Source: Bigelowiella natans CCMP2755
Lineage: Eukaryota; Cercozoa; Chlorarachniophyceae
Direction: 5' to 3'
Length of the DNA: 34,688 nucleotides
Assembly (NCBI GenBank): GCA_000320545.1
Contig: ADNK01000514.1
Span: forward strand, 1-34,688
Below are positions 33,609 through 34,688 of the stretch, piece by piece. The notes below the pieces were generated by a model that saw nothing but the letters and a program-made list of their open reading frames with translations, did not search any database and was not told the DNA's origin. The position numbers and the translations under genes were made by a program. How positions within the stretch are numbered: position 1 is the first letter of the stretch; every line of letters starts with the position of its first letter.

Positions 33609-34267
33609 CAAACACGCACGCACCTGTTTGCTTCCGCTGTTGGGGACACATCATCCAGGAAGTCGTTAGCAAGCTGTTGGTGAATACATTGAGACATCAG
33701 AGAAAGAAGACTTCAGCTAAACACAAGCAGGTAGATATTGCAGGAGAGAGGGGGGGGGGCTAGAAATAGTAGCAGCAAAAGCAGTAGTAGCACTAGCAGG
33801 GTGATTTAGTCTGTTTATTGACATTATAAACGTCCTCCTCCTCCTCCTCCTCCTTCCACTCCCCTCATATCTACTACGACTACTACTGTTACTACTACTA
33901 CTACTACAACTACCTGTCTATCTAACACTTACTACTACTACTACTACTATTACTATTACTACTACCTTAAGATCCGTGTCCATTATATGAGTCACAATCA
34001 CCTGCAGCAAACTCACTTTTCTGTCCTTTCCCTTGATCGATCTAAAGAGGGAGGAGGAGTGGGGGCGTTGTAGAAGGCTACTGCTACCCCTATGACTGCG
34101 ACGACTACGACTCGGATGTGTGTGCAGGAATGGCAAGAGAACCACTAATCCGTAAATGTTTGTCTCAAGTGATGATGGCCGGCAAAGCTGCTACTTCTTA
34201 GTATCATTATTACTTGAGGGTCTGGAGAGTAGAAATGTGGAAGCCCCGAGCTCCTCCCTTCGAGCAT
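31956..34267 (-). CDS. Formin, C-terminal half of FH2 domain and basic tail (5' part beyond the window)
   Basis: Eight exons in minus-strand order: 34267-34214, 34041-33966, 33673-33624, 33222-33123, 32931-32894, 32782-32691, 32459-32293, 32126-31956. All phases agree, giving about 249 residues. Formins nucleate and elongate unbranched actin filaments. The first exon here holds SKGGARGFHISTLQTL, the segment after the GNxLNxGT lasso of FH2. Next come KDRKVSLLQVIVTHIM, a short exon (LANDFLDDVSPTAEA), NRVDPEGLRV, and the coiled part ARKFYESAERQWR followed by LEQFAGTMQYFGLD. The FH2 end is GEFFGIVHYFQGWRSLFGVW, then FRQEFRKIENQRKFKKQ. The tail is basic (KRKKNANG, SNRKRR), as in autoregulatory or actin-binding formin tails. 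The upstream exons, including the start of FH2, are not in the window; 34268 to the right edge looks like intron. Confidence 0.88.
32571..32632. repeat. (TA)n-(TG)n microsatellite in a formin intron
   Basis: An alternating TA tract of about 30 bp followed by a TG tract of about 25 bp, between formin exons 32691 and 32459. Confidence 0.9.
33388..33610. repeat. Microsatellites inside a formin intron
   Basis: (CTT)n at 33391-33430, (CTC)n at 33482-33514 and (CA)n at 33569-33606 lie between formin exons 33624 and 33222. The open frames through them on both strands consist of single-residue runs. Confidence 0.9.

Positions 34268-34688
<421 letters not shown>

Overview
This is nuclear DNA from a photosynthetic eukaryotic protist. 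Almost every gene is split by short GT-AG introns (about 50-350 bp, many filled with CA, TA, GA or trinucleotide microsatellites). Two proteins have N-termini that look like signal peptide plus plastid transit peptide, and one of them ends its leader with a twin-arginine-like lumen signal. This points to an alga with a complex (secondary) plastid. I lean to a red-lineage alga such as an ochrophyte because of possible Phe residues near the predicted signal cleavage sites, but a chlorarachniophyte is not excluded. No species can be named from the sequence alone.

Layout, left to right: a microsatellite block; a JmjC-domain protein (+, to 3265); a convergent mitochondrial stomatin-like protein 2 (-, 4489-6872); divergent from it, a PAN-domain/GnT-I glycosyltransferase (+, 7357-9783); convergent with that, a membrane-anchored PH-like protein (-, 10442-13286); an intergenic block rich in CTAG palindromes; a plastid-type glutathione peroxidase (-, 15523-17098) and a methionine-sulfoxide reductase A (-, 18885-19442), both with an in-frame TGA where the catalytic Cys/Sec belongs; a secreted GH16 glucanase-like enzyme (+, 19725-20758); a thylakoid-lumen TPM-domain protein (-, 21701-22866); a GCNA/SprT-type protease (+, 23376-28458); a secreted acidic protein of unknown function (-, 29358-30314) with a one-base homopolymer defect; a second, larger CTAG-rich block; and the C-terminal half of a formin (-, 31956 to beyond the right edge).

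Exon structures were built by hand from homology plus reading-phase consistency. For stomatin, GnT-I, GPx, TPM, GCNA, GH16 and the formin every listed junction keeps phase, so those models are strong. First exons of the JmjC and MsrA genes and the last exon of the stomatin gene are unresolved.

The most interesting signal is the pair of neighbouring selenoprotein genes. Each has TGA at the catalytic selenocysteine position, and each has a candidate SECIS hairpin in its 3' UTR with the same spacing (TGA, 13 nt, AAA). Together they encode peroxide removal and repair of oxidised methionine. Also notable are a GCNA with serial SUMO-interaction-like motifs and a fresh 339-bp tandem duplication, a PAN domain on GnT-I, and an exact 12-bp palindrome repeated eight times in the intergenic DNA.
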